Below, piece after piece: positions 14,161-22,606 of a stretch of DNA of 30,663 nucleotides. Under the pieces are notes generated by a model. It searched no databases, was not told the DNA's origin, and was given only the letters and a program-made list of their open reading frames with translations. Each line of letters begins with the position of its first letter. Positions within the stretch are counted from its first letter, which is position 1. The DNA is from a virus, in IMG/VR virus record IMGVR_UViG_3300045996_000948, positions 1 to 30,663 of that record. One strand, 5' to 3'. A program made the position numbers and the translations under genes.

Positions 14161-15368
14161 AGGTACGTCAGAATCTGGCGGACGCCCGCCGCGCCGTTGC
14201 CGCCGTTGCCGCCCGCTCCGGTCAGGGCCCCGGGCGCCCCGCCGGTCTGCGTGAACGTGCAGCCCTCATCGATCAGCCAGCCCTGCCGGCAGATCAGCCA
14301 GATATTCCCGGCTCCGCCGCCGCCCCCGCCGCCGCCATCCCCGCCGCCGGATGCGCCGCCGGATTGCCCGCTGCTGTTCAGCACGGCTGTGGATTTGAGG
14401 ATGATGACCGGAGCCCAGAGCACGATGGTGGCGCCGCCGTTGCCGCCCGCGCCCCCGCTTCGTCCGCCCCCTCCGCCCGCGCCGCCGGCCAGTGAGCGGA
14501 TGACGTCCATCGCCCGCATGATTTCATTCCCGGTCAACACGCTCGCATTGGCGCCATGCCCCGTCGCTGAGACCCCGCCTTGCTGCTGCAGGATCCCGTT
14601 CAGGACGGCTGCGCCACCGGCGCCTCCAGATGTCGATCCGTCGCCGCCTCCGCCGCCCCCGGCCTGATCGGTCCCGGTGACGCCGACCGATGACGCCGCG
14701 CCACCCGCTTGCCCCGCATGCTGGCATTGCAAGGTCCCGGCGATTTCGATGACCCGATCCGCCATGAGGCAGACAATCTGACGGTTGGCAGAGAGGGTCA
14801 CACCAGCCTTGAGCCGGAAGGATTGATAGATCCGGATGCCGCCGATCCCGGTGCTGCTGTTGGCGAGGTAGTAGCCCTCTGCGCCATAGGTCGATCCCGT
14901 CGGGGTGTGGTGCGGGCCGCTGTACGGCCCGGAGAAGGGCGCGACCGCCCGCGCGTCGATCGTGTCGGTGATGACGCCGGCGGCGGCGATCAGGACCGCG
15001 AGCAGGCAATAGTCCGGACTGTCGAACGTGGAGGAGAGCCGATCGAAGACCGCGCCGTTGACCTTGCCGAGTCCATCCCGCGTGAGGGCGAGATAGAGGT
15101 AATTCGTCCCGTTGACCGTCGTGACGGTGGTGCTGCCCGGGACGATGACGTGATAGCCCCCGACCATCGCCGCGCCGCTTGGAATGGAGATATCCAGGTT
15201 CGCGCTGGAGAGCGGCGCCTTGAGGCCGGACAGCACATAGTTCCGCTCGGCCCCAAAGCGCCATAGCGTGAGCTTCAATTCGCGGCCGAGCTTGCCGTCT
15301 CCGACCGTGGCCGCAATGTCGTTCGCCGAGGGAAAGATGGTTTCGTTCGTGATGGCGTAGGTCGTCAT
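14157..15368 (-). CDS. Glycine-rich tail fibre/adhesin
   Basis: The 403-aa product has no signal peptide and starts MTTYAITNETIFPSANDI, overlapping the upstream gene by four bases. Residues ~1-220 are beta-rich and resemble baseplate-attached fibre N-termini. Residues ~225-400 have repeated glycine runs (GGGGGGDGSTSGGAGG, GGAGGGGGRSGGAGGNGG, GGGDGGGGGGGGAG) separated by short hydrophobic strands (TIVLWAPVIILKS). This is like the polyglycine-helix sandwich of T-even gp38 adhesins and of exported glycine-rich surface proteins. It probably binds the host receptor. Glycine runs are prone to length change. Confidence 0.75.
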   Translation of the reverse strand: MTTYAITNETIFPSANDIAATVGDGKLGRELKLTLWRFGAERNYVLSGLKAPLSSANLDISIPSGAAMVGGYHVIVPGSTTVTTVNGTNYLYLALTRDGLGKVNGAVFDRLSSTFDSPDYCLLAVLIAAAGVITDTIDARAVAPFSGPYSGPHHTPTGSTYGAEGYYLANSSTGIGGIRIYQSFRLKAGVTLSANRQIVCLMADRVIEIAGTLQCQHAGQAGGAASSVGVTGTDQAGGGGGGDGSTSGGAGGAAVLNGILQQQGGVSATGHGANASVLTGNEIMRAMDVIRSLAGGAGGGGGRSGGAGGNGGATIVLWAPVIILKSTAVLNSSGQSGGASGGGDGGGGGGGGAGNIWLICRQGWLIDEGCTFTQTGGAPGALTGAGGNGGNGAAGVRQILTYL

Positions 15369-15850
15369 AGCGCGGTGAAGGTGCCTGTCCAGATATAGGT
15401 GACGGTGCTGGAGACGGTCTTATTGATGATCGGGTAGACCAGACGCGCCAGCATCGGCTTTCCGTTCGTCTCGCCGTTGGCGAAGATGCCGAACTCCTGC
15501 AGCGGGTAGCCGTTGGCCTGCCCGCTCGCGACGAACCCTTTCACTTCCCACTGGTTGTTCCCAATGCGCCGGCTGGTCGAAATCTGCGCGCGGAAGATTT
15601 CTCCGTGCAGCGTTTGATCCGTGGCCGACGGCGCCGTCGCGTGGTTGCCGACCGCGAAATAGTTGGCCGTTTGAAACGTGTCGCCCTTGGCGCGATCGAT
15701 GAGGAAGGCCAGGCCGTCGTCCACAATCTTGTTGTGCGTGCGGATGAGGCGGGTGAGCTTCCCGGACTCGGCATCGTGCACGAGGATGGTGACGCGCCCG
15801 CTCAGGTGGAGGCGGCTGCCGAATCGTCGTCGGATGCGGCGGATACTCAT
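15365..15850 (-). CDS. Small tail-tip or fibre-associated protein
   Basis: The 161-aa product has a basic start (MSIRRIRRRFGSRLHLSG). A domain follows that resembles phage proteins with 'N-x-I-V-D-D-G-L-A' and 'F-A-V-G-N-x-A-T-A-P' blocks: HNKIVDDGLAFLIDRAKGD, YFAVGNHATAPSATDQTLHG, PLQEFGIFANG. This pattern, an 'is-valid' helix followed by AVGTGTTAP-like turns, is common in tail-fibre-associated proteins. It lies between hub and fibre and overlaps both by four bases. A structural role at the tail tip is likely; the exact family is not known to me. Confidence 0.65.
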   Translation of the reverse strand: MSIRRIRRRFGSRLHLSGRVTILVHDAESGKLTRLIRTHNKIVDDGLAFLIDRAKGDTFQTANYFAVGNHATAPSATDQTLHGEIFRAQISTSRRIGNNQWEVKGFVASGQANGYPLQEFGIFANGETNGKPMLARLVYPIINKTVSSTVTYIWTGTFTAL

Positions 15851-17355
15851 CCCACCTCCGCGAATTCCGGCTCGTCCACGTCGATGATCCAGGTATGGGC
15901 CGTGTCTTCATTCACGAGCAGCGCATCGGCGAGCGTCGCCTGATCGACCAGCGGCACCGGGAACTCGACGATTTCGCCCTCGCGCACGCCGACCTTCTGG
16001 CCGGTCTGCGCGAACTTCATCCAGAATTCCTTGAAGGCGTTTTTCACTTCGCCGGTCGTACAGGACACCCGGTACCGGCGGAGCTCGAGGGTGATCTGCG
16101 TGACCTCGACGGAGGTGATCAGCATTTCCGTGGTGGGCAGACCGAGCGTGGGATAATCGACCGTCACCAGTTGGCCGATATCGAGGCCCTCCATCTCGGT
16201 CTCGAACTCCAGCTGCGCATCCAGGCCATGCCGCCGCAGGAGCCCCGCGCCGCGCGTAATGACCACCACCCCGCCTTCCAGCGAGGCATCGACATCCACG
16301 GCTTCGTAGAGGCCGCTGCCGCCCTCCACGGCCTGCCGTTCGGCCACGCCCGCGACGTTCTGCTGATAGGTGATGCCGGAATAGCTCCCGACATAGGTCA
16401 CTTCCAGAATCTCGCCGACCGCGAGCTTCGGCTGAGCACCTTCCCCGACGCTGTGGTCCTGGCTGATTTCGTTTTGATCCCGGCTCCAGTACCAGTGCTT
16501 GCCTTCTTCGACGCCCCGAATCCCCACGGTCTGCGGTTGGCCGGCGCGCCGGATCGTGGGCGCCTCATAGACGGGAAAGGAGAGCGGAAAGGTGGTGGTT
16601 TCCCCGTCGCCCAGCACGCGTTCCGTCAGCGGGTTGGTGATTTCTTTCCAGCCCTTGATGATCTGCGTGTTGCGGTAGTCGTTCCGGCTCTCGCGCACGG
16701 TGGCGCCGCGCACGGCTGAATTCACTTCGTTGATGGTGAAGGGCGCCGCGGCATGCTGCCGAGCATAGAAATGCAGGCGCTTTTCGTAATCGACGAACCA
16801 GAAGAACCCCACATCCTTGGACAGCTCGTCCATGATCGTGGCGATCGGCACATGGTTCCAATTGGCGCGGGTGAGCGAGAGGCCGTCTTGAATGTTGCCG
16901 GCGGTGAGGCCTTCGACGGCCAGATGCGTGGCCAGGAGGTCGCGGACGATGTCCCCGGCGAAGGCGTCCTCGTAGGATTTGACGGCCGTGCGCCGATCGA
17001 GGATCTGATTCCAATCGGTGCAGGTCATCCGGACGGTCCGCCGCAGCGCGTGCCCTTCGGAGAGAAACTGCTCTTCCTTGTCGTTGACCGTGCCGGCGAA
17101 CTGCCGGACGCCGTTCCAGGTGAACACCACTTCCTGGCCGATCAGCGGCCGCCAGCTATCCTCGATTTCGAAGGCGCACTCGAACGTGTCCCGCGCGTTC
17201 AGTTCCTTTTGGATTCTGTAGTCGAAGACCTTGAGGTAGCGGGCGATGGCGTCATCCCCGCCCACACGCAGGACCAGAGAGGACGGTGCGACACCCCCAG
17301 CGGCGCTAGGGATGGACCCCAACGGAACGGTACCGAGCGGGCCGCTCCCGATCAT
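15847..17355 (-). CDS. Tail hub-like baseplate protein
   Basis: The 502-aa product lies directly after the tape measure gene, overlapping it by ATGA. Residues ~25-110 have a beta-barrel look (RIQKELNARDTFECAFEIED, GQEVVFTWNGVRQFAGTVND) like the gp27/gpD-type hub proteins. Residues ~115-170 contain TDWNQILDRRTAV and VRDLLATHLA, typical of this protein class in siphophages. Later parts are beta-rich with an LDIGQLVTVDYPTLGL segment. It should form the ring at the tail tip that joins tube, tape measure and fibres. No lysozyme or peptidase domain is seen in it. Confidence 0.75.
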   Translation of the reverse strand: MIGSGPLGTVPLGSIPSAAGGVAPSSLVLRVGGDDAIARYLKVFDYRIQKELNARDTFECAFEIEDSWRPLIGQEVVFTWNGVRQFAGTVNDKEEQFLSEGHALRRTVRMTCTDWNQILDRRTAVKSYEDAFAGDIVRDLLATHLAVEGLTAGNIQDGLSLTRANWNHVPIATIMDELSKDVGFFWFVDYEKRLHFYARQHAAAPFTINEVNSAVRGATVRESRNDYRNTQIIKGWKEITNPLTERVLGDGETTTFPLSFPVYEAPTIRRAGQPQTVGIRGVEEGKHWYWSRDQNEISQDHSVGEGAQPKLAVGEILEVTYVGSYSGITYQQNVAGVAERQAVEGGSGLYEAVDVDASLEGGVVVITRGAGLLRRHGLDAQLEFETEMEGLDIGQLVTVDYPTLGLPTTEMLITSVEVTQITLELRRYRVSCTTGEVKNAFKEFWMKFAQTGQKVGVREGEIVEFPVPLVDQATLADALLVNEDTAHTWIIDVDEPEFAEVG

Positions 17356-20177
17356 GAGTACCCCATCTTGAGGTGCACCACGTCATGCAGGCGTGGCACG
17401 ATCGCTTTGGCCATGGTGCGACCGTCGACTTGCAGATAAACGGTCATCGGCCCGCCGCCGCCCCCGAGTCCCATGGTCTTCTGCATGAAGGCCGCGCCCC
17501 GATCGTTCAGCGGAATGGCGGCTTCGGCGGACCCGGCTTCGGCGAAGTGCCCGATGGTCGGACCGGTCATGATGCCGCCATCCTTGAAGGATGGCAGGTT
17601 GTCGGTCAAGGCGAGCGCCGCCGCGATCAGACCAATTCCGACGATGATGGCTCCGGCAAATGGAATGCCGAACACGGTTGCGCTGAGAGCCGTCGCAATG
17701 GCGGACAACACCCCCATGATGAAGGTGCCGACCGCGACGACGGCGGCGACGAGAGCCCCGGTGATGGCCGCAAATCCGGCTCCGACGGTGGCGAAGAACC
17801 CCACGATGGCGGCGGTGGCGCCGGCCCAGATGGACACCGACGCGGCGGCCGCAGCTCCGTTGCTTGCCACGATCGCTCCATCCGCGACGGCATTGGTGGC
17901 CACCCGCGAAGCATCGCCTGTGGCCTTCACGGCCGTCAGCGTGGCCTCCTGCGTGGCTACCATCGCGAGCTCTTTCATATGGCTGAGCGCGAGCTGGACG
18001 AGCCATTGCTCGGTAAACTGCAGGGCGCTGGTCAGGAGCGTCGTCTGCGTCTGCTGAAAGAATTGTTCGAAGTCGCCTTGGCCGAGCATCCATTGCGCGG
18101 TGGCGTTGTTGAAGTTGGTCGTGATCGCGGACAGCGAGAAGGCGTTGCTCGCAACGATCGAATTCAGCTGTTGTTCCCAGAAGGTCGGAAACTGATTCAG
18201 GAGCCCGATGCGTTTCGCCTGCAGATCCTGATCGAGCGCGAAGATCGCTGCACCCTTGCGCTCTTCGTCGAAAATGGTTTCATCGATCGTGCGGCGACGG
18301 AGATCATTCTCAGCCTGCAACAGCTCGAAGCCCTTCTGTCTGGCGGCATCGGCCTGGCCGATCAGCCCGGGCGCTTGCTGGTACCACGCTTGTTGCAGCT
18401 GGAAATCGGACCGGGCATATTCCACCCCGAGCTCGAGTTCCTTATTGCGGTCCCGATAGGCGTCCGTAGCCGCCACGATGGAATCGTGCGCGCTCTGCTG
18501 ATTCAGCAGGACCTGCAGCGCCGCTTCTTGGTGGTTCAGCTCCGGCATGATCCGGATGAGGTTCTCGACGGCGGCTTGGTGGGCCTTCATGCCCTCGCTG
18601 ACGGTGGCCGGGCCGAATTGCATGTTGTTGAGGTCTTCGGCCTGTTGGAGCATGCGGCCGAACGCATCATTCGATTCCTTGCTGATGGCCTGCGTCGTGC
18701 GCGTGGAGGATTGCACGCGAACGGTGTCACTCTTGATCTGCGCGATGCCGATCTGATTGAGGAGGTCTTTCGTTTTCTGGCCCGCTTCGATTTCGAACTT
18801 CGCCTTGTCGGCCTGACCCTTGGCATCTGCACCAAAGAGCGCGAGCTTCTCCTGAGCATATTGTTGGTAGTTGCGGAGCTGTGTTTGCAGCGACGCGATG
18901 GTAAAGGCCGACATGCGGTCCATCGCCGCCTCATGGGCCTGCGCGACCTCCGCATCGCTCAGAAAGCCCAGGGCTTTCCGGCTGTCGAGATGGGCCTGAA
19001 AGTTCGCCAGGCGGGATTGGCTCAGCGTCTCTTCCCCTTTGGCGAGAGACTCCATCGCCTTGAGCTGGGCATCGGCGGCGGCTTGTGCGGCGGCCGAGAC
19101 CTTCGCGCTGTCGATCATCGCGGGCGCGGTGGAACGGGTGTCCGTGGCGGTGCCCAGGCTGCCCAATTCGCGACGCTTCGCAATTAACTTGGCGGCCTCC
19201 GCATCGATGTGCTTGATCGTTTCCAAGGTCTGGGTCCAGGCGGCCCCATTGAAGATCTGTGTCGAGAAGACTTGTGAGGAGACTGCCATGAAGACCTGGC
19301 CCATGGCCGTGAAGCGAATCGCGAGTGTCGCCGAGGCGGTCCCCATTTCTTGAAAGACGTGCGAGCCCCAGCTCAGGAGCGTGGTCAATCCCTGCACCGC
19401 GAGCTCGACGGCCGGCGCGAAGAAGGCCCCCATCTGTTGCGAGAATCGTTTCCAGGACAACTGCAGGTCATCGACCGAGTCGTCCATCTTGCCGAGGACT
19501 TCGAGCTGCACGTTCGACAAGGTTGCGCCGATCCGCTTGGAGGCTTCGGCCGCTTCGTCGATCGCCGCCGCGCCGCCCTCGAAGGCCGGGATGAACTTCA
19601 GTCCGGCCTTGCCCAAGAGGTCGCCCATGATGGCGGCCTTTTCGGTACCGTTCGAAAAGTGCGAGACGGATTCCGCGATCTTCCGGATCAGGTCATCCGT
19701 GCTCGTCACCGCGTGGATATCGATCCCGAGTTGACGGAAGCGATCGGACGCGACGCCTGTGCCCATGCGGGCCTCTTCCAGCTTCTGCGACAGGGTCTTC
19801 ATCATGATGGTGAGATCCTGCCCCCCGAGGCCAACCCGATTGAGCATGACTTCGTATTCCTGCAGTTTGTCCGTGCCGATCCCCATGACGGAGCTGAGCT
19901 GGGACAGCTCCTCCGCCTGTCGCCCGGCTTCAATCGCCATGTAGGTGGCCGACCCCGCCGCCGCGACCAATGCCCCGGCGAGCACCCCGGCCGCGACCGC
20001 GCCGCCCTTGGACAGGCCCATGAAGGAATCCAAGGCCTTGTTGACCCCGCCCCCCAAGGATTGACCGGCGGTTTCCGACCCCTTGATGAAATTGTTGAGC
20101 GACTTCTGCGACTGCTCCATCGCCTTCAGCAGGTTGTTCGAGTCGGCAAGGAGTTCGAGGACGAGCTTATTGGCCAC
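17352..20177 (-). CDS. Tail tape measure protein
   Basis: Start is GTG 20177, with GGAG seven bases upstream, overlapping the end of the T frame by 11 bases; the longer frame to 20384 is the T shadow. The 941-aa protein has helical, Q/E/K/A-rich N-terminal and central parts (LNNFIKGSETAGQSLGGGV; VMGIGTDKLQEYEVMLNRVG; many coiled stretches) that set tail length. Close to the C-terminus several hydrophobic segments follow each other (AGATAAIVGFFATVGAGFAA, VAVGTFIMGVLSAIATALSA, AIIVGIGLIAAALAL), likely used for DNA passage through the inner membrane. The end carries the usual FKDGGIMTGPT...AEAGSAEAAIPL tape-measure signature. Confidence 0.9.
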   Translation of the reverse strand: MANKLVLELLADSNNLLKAMEQSQKSLNNFIKGSETAGQSLGGGVNKALDSFMGLSKGGAVAAGVLAGALVAAAGSATYMAIEAGRQAEELSQLSSVMGIGTDKLQEYEVMLNRVGLGGQDLTIMMKTLSQKLEEARMGTGVASDRFRQLGIDIHAVTSTDDLIRKIAESVSHFSNGTEKAAIMGDLLGKAGLKFIPAFEGGAAAIDEAAEASKRIGATLSNVQLEVLGKMDDSVDDLQLSWKRFSQQMGAFFAPAVELAVQGLTTLLSWGSHVFQEMGTASATLAIRFTAMGQVFMAVSSQVFSTQIFNGAAWTQTLETIKHIDAEAAKLIAKRRELGSLGTATDTRSTAPAMIDSAKVSAAAQAAADAQLKAMESLAKGEETLSQSRLANFQAHLDSRKALGFLSDAEVAQAHEAAMDRMSAFTIASLQTQLRNYQQYAQEKLALFGADAKGQADKAKFEIEAGQKTKDLLNQIGIAQIKSDTVRVQSSTRTTQAISKESNDAFGRMLQQAEDLNNMQFGPATVSEGMKAHQAAVENLIRIMPELNHQEAALQVLLNQQSAHDSIVAATDAYRDRNKELELGVEYARSDFQLQQAWYQQAPGLIGQADAARQKGFELLQAENDLRRRTIDETIFDEERKGAAIFALDQDLQAKRIGLLNQFPTFWEQQLNSIVASNAFSLSAITTNFNNATAQWMLGQGDFEQFFQQTQTTLLTSALQFTEQWLVQLALSHMKELAMVATQEATLTAVKATGDASRVATNAVADGAIVASNGAAAAASVSIWAGATAAIVGFFATVGAGFAAITGALVAAVVAVGTFIMGVLSAIATALSATVFGIPFAGAIIVGIGLIAAALALTDNLPSFKDGGIMTGPTIGHFAEAGSAEAAIPLNDRGAAFMQKTMGLGGGGGPMTVYLQVDGRTMAKAIVPRLHDVVHLKMGYS

Positions 20178-20894
20178 GGCGACGCTCCATGGCTTCACGG
20201 TACATCTGCAGCGCCTCCGCGTTCCGCTGCCCGAGGGTGTCGTCGTCGAACGGCAGCTGTTCGAGCATTTCCTTTGGTAAGTAGTCAGCGGGTTTCGCCA
20301 CAGGCTGAGAGTCCTTGGTGCGCTGAACGTTAAAGACCTGACTCGCCACAATCCCCGCCCTGGTGAACTCGGCCGGCGGGCCAAATGGTTCGAGCTGGTA
20401 GAAGGCCGCCCATTCGGCCAACAACCGCGCCGGCATCTCCCGCGCCAGGCGATCGGGATTCCAGCAGCCCAGACTCAGGGCGAGACGGAAGAGGAAGCGT
20501 CGCTCTGGCTGGGCTCGGAATTTTTTACGAGGTCCTCGACTTCTTTGTTCGTCAGACCAGACAGCCGGTTCGCAACCTCGACGATGAGCTCCAAGGCGGC
20601 CGCGCTTTTCGTGCCGAGCTTCTCGATATCGCGCTCGGTGAAGAGGCGCTGGCGATCCTTATTCACCACCGTGAGCGCCACCAGCTTGGCCGTGGAATTC
20701 TCCAGTCGCAGCTTCTGTGTCGCGCCTCGCATCTCGACCAGCGATTGCTGATACTGGTTTTTGGCCGCTGCGCTGAGGCCGCACACCAGCACGGTGCGGT
20801 TGTTCCACATCGGAATGGTGACCTCTTCCACGAGGATGTCTTCCATCCCGAATATTTCCTCCCGCGTGAGCGGGAGAGCTGATCCGTTCTCCAT
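20167..20894 (-). CDS. Tail assembly chaperone GT fusion made by -1 frameshift
   Basis: The T frame is open without stops from the slip site at 20520-20526 to TAA at 20167. After the slip the frame reads F-R-A-Q-P-E-R-R-F-L-F-R-L-A-L, then NPDRLAREMPARLLAEWAAF and YQLEPFG. The LLAEWxAxYxLEPFG block is the mark of phage lambda T-type (DUF4035-like) domains. The fusion would be 242 aa: 125 from G and 117 from T. An ATG at 20436 exists inside the T frame but lacks the conserved residues before it. In lambda, G and GT bind the tape measure and recruit tube protein; the same role is expected here. Confidence 0.85.
20475..20894 (-). CDS. Tail assembly chaperone G
   Basis: The 139-aa product is the unshifted form of the chaperone pair. 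It has a beta start with EVTIPMWNNRTVLVCGLSA, a helical centre (QYQQSLVEMRG) and a helical end with GLTNKEVEDLVKNSEPSQ. It lies between the tail tube region and the tape measure, the fixed position of G/GT in siphophages. The last 14 residues after the slip site (SEPSQSDASSSVSP) are low complexity, as expected when the zero-frame tail is only a terminator segment. Confidence 0.85.
   Translation of the reverse strand: MENGSALPLTREEIFGMEDILVEEVTIPMWNNRTVLVCGLSAAAKNQYQQSLVEMRGATQKLRLENSTAKLVALTVVNKDRQRLFTERDIEKLGTKSAAALELIVEVANRLSGLTNKEVEDLVKNSEPSQSDASSSVSP
20520..20526 (-). other. Slippery heptamer A AAA AAT for -1 frameshift
   Basis: In the G frame the codons read GTA AAA AAT TCC, giving A AAA AAT in the X XXY YYZ register. 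A one-base backward slip gives AAA AAA TTC and enters the open T frame. Both tRNAs can re-pair at most positions. The G stop follows 45 bases later, a typical distance. I did not find a strong stem just downstream. Confidence 0.85.
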
Positions 20895-20902
20895 GATTCT
20901 CC

Positions 20903-21265
20903 TTACAGATTGATGATCGCGAACTTGATCGCCGCGTTGCTGCCTTCGAGGTACAGATAGCCGTCCGACTGCATCCAGCCCTCGGCATTGTCGATCTTGA
21001 AGACCGCAATTTCCCCGGCGGCCAGGGAATACGTGGGGATATCGCCGGTGCGGTTGCGACTGTCGGCCTTGCTCGTGAGGGTGAAGGTATAGGGATCGGC
21101 CGCATCGCTGTTCTGCACGAGCACCAACTTCGGACCGTTGAACAGCACCTGGTTCTTGTCGCTGACATTGGCGGCGGTCCAGGTCACGTCGAGGGCATTG
21201 GCCGAGACCGGCAATGTTGGATACGGGCCGAGCGGCGTGAGGGGCGTGAGGGTCACTCTAGGCAT
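20903..21265 (-). CDS. Small tail-region structural protein
   Basis: The 120-aa product is a beta-sandwich (LDVTWTAANVSDKNQVLFNG, KLVLVQNSDAADPYTFTLTS, LAAGEIAVFKIDNAEGWMQS). Phage operons often carry a protein of this kind between the tail tube and chaperone genes, sometimes placed as a tube or head decoration; its exact role is not known to me. The ATG at 21265 has GGAGAG upstream. It ends eight bases before the chaperone gene. Confidence 0.7.
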   Translation of the reverse strand: MPRVTLTPLTPLGPYPTLPVSANALDVTWTAANVSDKNQVLFNGPKLVLVQNSDAADPYTFTLTSKADSRNRTGDIPTYSLAAGEIAVFKIDNAEGWMQSDGYLYLEGSNAAIKFAIINL

Positions 21266-21312
21266 GGTGTCTCTCCTTTGTGGTCAGTCAGGGCGTCCCG
21301 CTGCTGTCGCCC

Positions 21313-21741
21313 TTATGAGAAGGCCGGCAACCCCGTGATCATGATTTTGATTTTGGCGTTAATCGAGTCGCCGACCGGATAGGTGATCGGCATCGTCATC
21401 ACATAGCCGACGAGCGTGACCAGCGCCCCGCTCCGTGACAGCAGCCGAAAATTTCGCTTGATTTGGTTCTGCCACACATTGCGCAAGGCGATATGGGTGG
21501 CATCGCTGGCGACATAGTTGATCTCGAATTCCAGATTGCCGGGATCGATCAAACCCGGAATCTTCTCTTTTGCGCGAGACAGCAAGACGGCATTGTGTGT
21601 GGTGACCTCAATTTCATCGGACTCCATGCCAGAAAGGGAGATATCGCCGCGCAGTTCTCCAATCGCGGCATAGGTCTCAGGGGACCCGCCATCTGACATC
21701 TGGACGAGCGTGCCGCCGCCGAATTCTGCATTACTTGGCAT
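21313..21741 (-). CDS. Major tail tube protein
   Basis: The 142-aa product has the pattern of short siphophage tube proteins: GGTLVQMSDGGSPETYAAIG at the start, SLSGMESDEIEVTTHNA, then GLIDPGNLEFEINYVASDAT and HIALRNVW, with a final strand. The 'L-V-Q-x-x-D-G-x-x-P-E-T-F/Y' start is common in the lambda V-like group. It polymerises as rings around the tape measure. Start ATG 21741 has AGGAGGAGGA upstream. Confidence 0.85.
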   Translation of the reverse strand: MPSNAEFGGGTLVQMSDGGSPETYAAIGELRGDISLSGMESDEIEVTTHNAVLLSRAKEKIPGLIDPGNLEFEINYVASDATHIALRNVWQNQIKRNFRLLSRSGALVTLVGYVMTMPITYPVGDSINAKIKIMITGLPAFS

Positions 21742-21764
21742 ATCTCATTCCTCCTCCTGTGCGA

Positions 21765-22211
21765 TTACCAATTGATGGGCCGCCGCATGTGTGCGGTCCA
21801 TCTCAGCACCGCTTGCGCGAACGGCTTGACGATGCTCGTGCCTTCGTCTGTCTCGATGCCCTGCAACTCCAGATAAGGAATGATCGGTTTCACCAGCTGC
21901 CCATTCCTCAGTGCTTCGATGACATCCTCGATGGCGCCATCGAGGACCGCCCGAACATCCGCCTCTGATCTCACGTAGATGACCACCAGCACGGTCATGG
22001 TGACATCGGCGAACCCATGCCCCCTGACCTCCAGTTCCTCATTCGTGACGACGACGCAATAGGCCGGATATTTCTTGAGCTCATCGACGGTGGCGTAGTG
22101 CGTGAGGATCTGTGCCCCCGGCACCCGGACGGTCGGCGAAGCCTCGATGGTCTGCAAGGCCGACAGGAACGCATCCCTAACCTGTGTACGAATCGACAGC
22201 GGCCCCGTCAT
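21765..22211 (-). CDS. Tail terminator/completion-like protein
   Basis: The 148-aa product has an alpha/beta plan of tail terminators: an N-terminal helix (TQVRDAFLSALQTI), YPAYCVVVTNEELEV, TMTVLVVIYVRSE, a VRAVLDGAIEDVIEALR helix and a C-terminal strand (AQAVLRWTAHMRRP). It sits between the head-tail joining gene and the tube gene, the usual place for the protein that caps the tube and meets the head. The start overlaps the upstream stop by ATGA. Confidence 0.7.
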   Translation of the reverse strand: MTGPLSIRTQVRDAFLSALQTIEASPTVRVPGAQILTHYATVDELKKYPAYCVVVTNEELEVRGHGFADVTMTVLVVIYVRSEADVRAVLDGAIEDVIEALRNGQLVKPIIPYLELQGIETDEGTSIVKPFAQAVLRWTAHMRRPINW

Positions 22212-22606
22212 TTCCCCACCTCGGCCAGCACAGCGTTGAATTCCTTTTCCGCGCTGCCCTCCATGGTGTCTGACGCGGGACCGATGACCGGACGCGGCTG
22301 CAAAAAGCCTCGGCCCTTGGCAAGCGTGGCGCCGCGCTCGAAAATGTTGAGCAGCCGCGGCAACGGTGTAATCTGTCCTTTTACCTCGGAGGCCTTCACA
22401 GTCACTTTCGTCTGCATCTTGCGGGCATCGGCCTTGAGACGGCCGGTACGCACGGCGAATTCACTGGAGATCCGCTGGCGGGCCTTCGTGCGGCCAGTAT
22501 TGAGCACCTTGCGCATGGCGGTTTTGACCCGCTTGAAGGCCTCTTTTCCGGCCTTGGCATAGTCCAGCAGACCCTTTCCATTGACGCGCAGCTGAATCGT
22601 CGCCAT
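22208..22606 (-). CDS. HK97 gp10-like head-tail joining protein
   Basis: The 132-aa product starts MATIQLRVNGKGLLDYAKAG at ATG 22606, sharing one base with the upstream TGA; upstream codons in the longer frame are read-over. It has the R/K-rich helix (FKRVKTAMRKVLNTGRTKAR), FAVRTGRLKADARK, LPRLLNIFERGA and KGRGFLQPRPVIGP of this family, which joins the connector to the tail. The length is typical. Confidence 0.8.
   Translation of the reverse strand: MATIQLRVNGKGLLDYAKAGKEAFKRVKTAMRKVLNTGRTKARQRISSEFAVRTGRLKADARKMQTKVTVKASEVKGQITPLPRLLNIFERGATLAKGRGFLQPRPVIGPASDTMEGSAEKEFNAVLAEVGK

Noticed and set aside
14200-14700. GC-rich direct repeats as a regulatory or recombination element
   Set aside because: They are the codons of glycine runs in the fibre gene.
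20167-20436. Independent T gene starting at ATG 20436
   Set aside because: The conserved T-domain residues before this ATG are present only in the frame entered from the slip site, and no ribosome site precedes it.
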